From: Tetrahymena elliotti 4EA
Taxonomy: Eukaryota > Ciliophora > Oligohymenophorea > Hymenostomatida > Tetrahymenidae
Direction of reading: 5' to 3'
DNA: 64,000 nt
Assembly: GCA_000231825.2 (NCBI GenBank)
Contig: JH720313.1
Span: 1,176,834-1,240,833, forward strand
Shown: positions 63,704 through 64,000 of the stretch, piece after piece
Numbering within the stretch: the first letter of the stretch is position 1
Layout of the letters: each line of letters opens with the position of its first letter
Notes under the pieces: model-generated
Database searches by the model: none
Told to the model about the DNA's origin: nothing
The model's input: only the letters and a program-made list of their open reading frames with translations
Translations under genes and position numbers: made by a program

Positions 63704-64000
63704 AGATATCACAAAAATCTATGTTTTTAAAAAAAATAAAAACATCTCAAGCAAGTAAATCTTATAGACAGGGTTTATAATCAATAGCTTTTTAAATTAC
63801 TTTCTCATTTTTTATGATAAAATTCTTGTAAAAAATCTTTTAAGTAAACATTTATAATAGTTTAAACCTAATGAGTTTGTTTTGAAACAAACATGTTGAT
63901 CTATAATTTAATCCTTAAATATTCTAAATAGAAAGGTTTATAAGATCCAAATTTTAAAGATACATTTAAATATTCACTTGATAACAGAATTTTTAAAAAA
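63704..64000. other. AT-rich sequence to window edge
   Basis: About 300 bp downstream of the WD-like gene. I see no gene, RNA or telomeric repeat. Confidence 0.5.

Overview
The window reads as nuclear (probably macronuclear) DNA of an oligohymenophorean ciliate, Tetrahymena-like. It is about 80% A+T. Conserved genes stay open only if TAA and TAG are read as glutamine, and every complete gene ends in TGA. Genes are cut by short, very AT-rich GT..AG introns. A standard-code ORF search therefore misses or shreds almost every gene here. The models below were read by eye in the ciliate code, and exon joins were checked by phase arithmetic.

Layout: 1-3.1 kb, a partial Ser/Asn-rich gene end, the small RPA subunit RPA3 and a small SANT/Myb-like protein. 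5.5-6.5 kb, an orphan Ser-rich protein. 9.4-12.7 kb (minus), a leucine-rich-repeat gene built from ten exons of exactly 90 nt. 13.2-14.5 kb (minus), a putative mitochondrial membrane protein. 16-19.1 kb, a pseudokinase with a large Gln-rich tail. 19.9-21.2 kb, a mitochondrial-type DnaJ protein. 22.2-22.9 kb, three identical tRNA-Ile(UAU) genes followed by a GC-rich hairpin-rich island. 24.2-25.9 kb (minus), an AGC-type pseudokinase. 26.2-27.7 kb, a large degenerate inverted repeat. 28-29.3 kb (minus), an LRR-like protein. 30.9-33.7 kb, the ribosome-export GTPase LSG1. 37 kb, a ubiquitin-like protein. 40.3-46.9 kb, two tandem paralogous helical-repeat/kinase proteins. 48.2-49.1 kb, a casein kinase 1. 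51.3-53.5 kb, a disordered orphan. 54.7-61.6 kb (minus), a giant clathrin-adaptor-like protein. 62.0 kb (minus), tRNA-Phe(GAA). 62.6-63.7 kb, a WD-like gene with an in-frame TGA.

The most striking element is the minus-strand gene at 54.7-61.6 kb. It appears to encode about 2,060 residues with an N-terminal VHS-like domain, a GAT-like helical segment, a long Gln/Asn-rich hinge, a central coiled coil and a C-terminal appendage resembling the AP-2 alpha-adaptin ear. This is the plan of a GGA monomeric clathrin adaptor, but much enlarged and with an alpha-type ear.

Other points of interest are the exon-per-repeat LRR gene, whose introns were duplicated with the exons, and two unrelated pseudokinases lacking catalytic aspartates among five kinase-fold genes. 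The rest is housekeeping (DNA replication, ribosome biogenesis, chaperone, tRNA) separated by long AT-rich spacers with no recognisable content. There is no sign of operons, CRISPR arrays or bacterial-type mobile elements.
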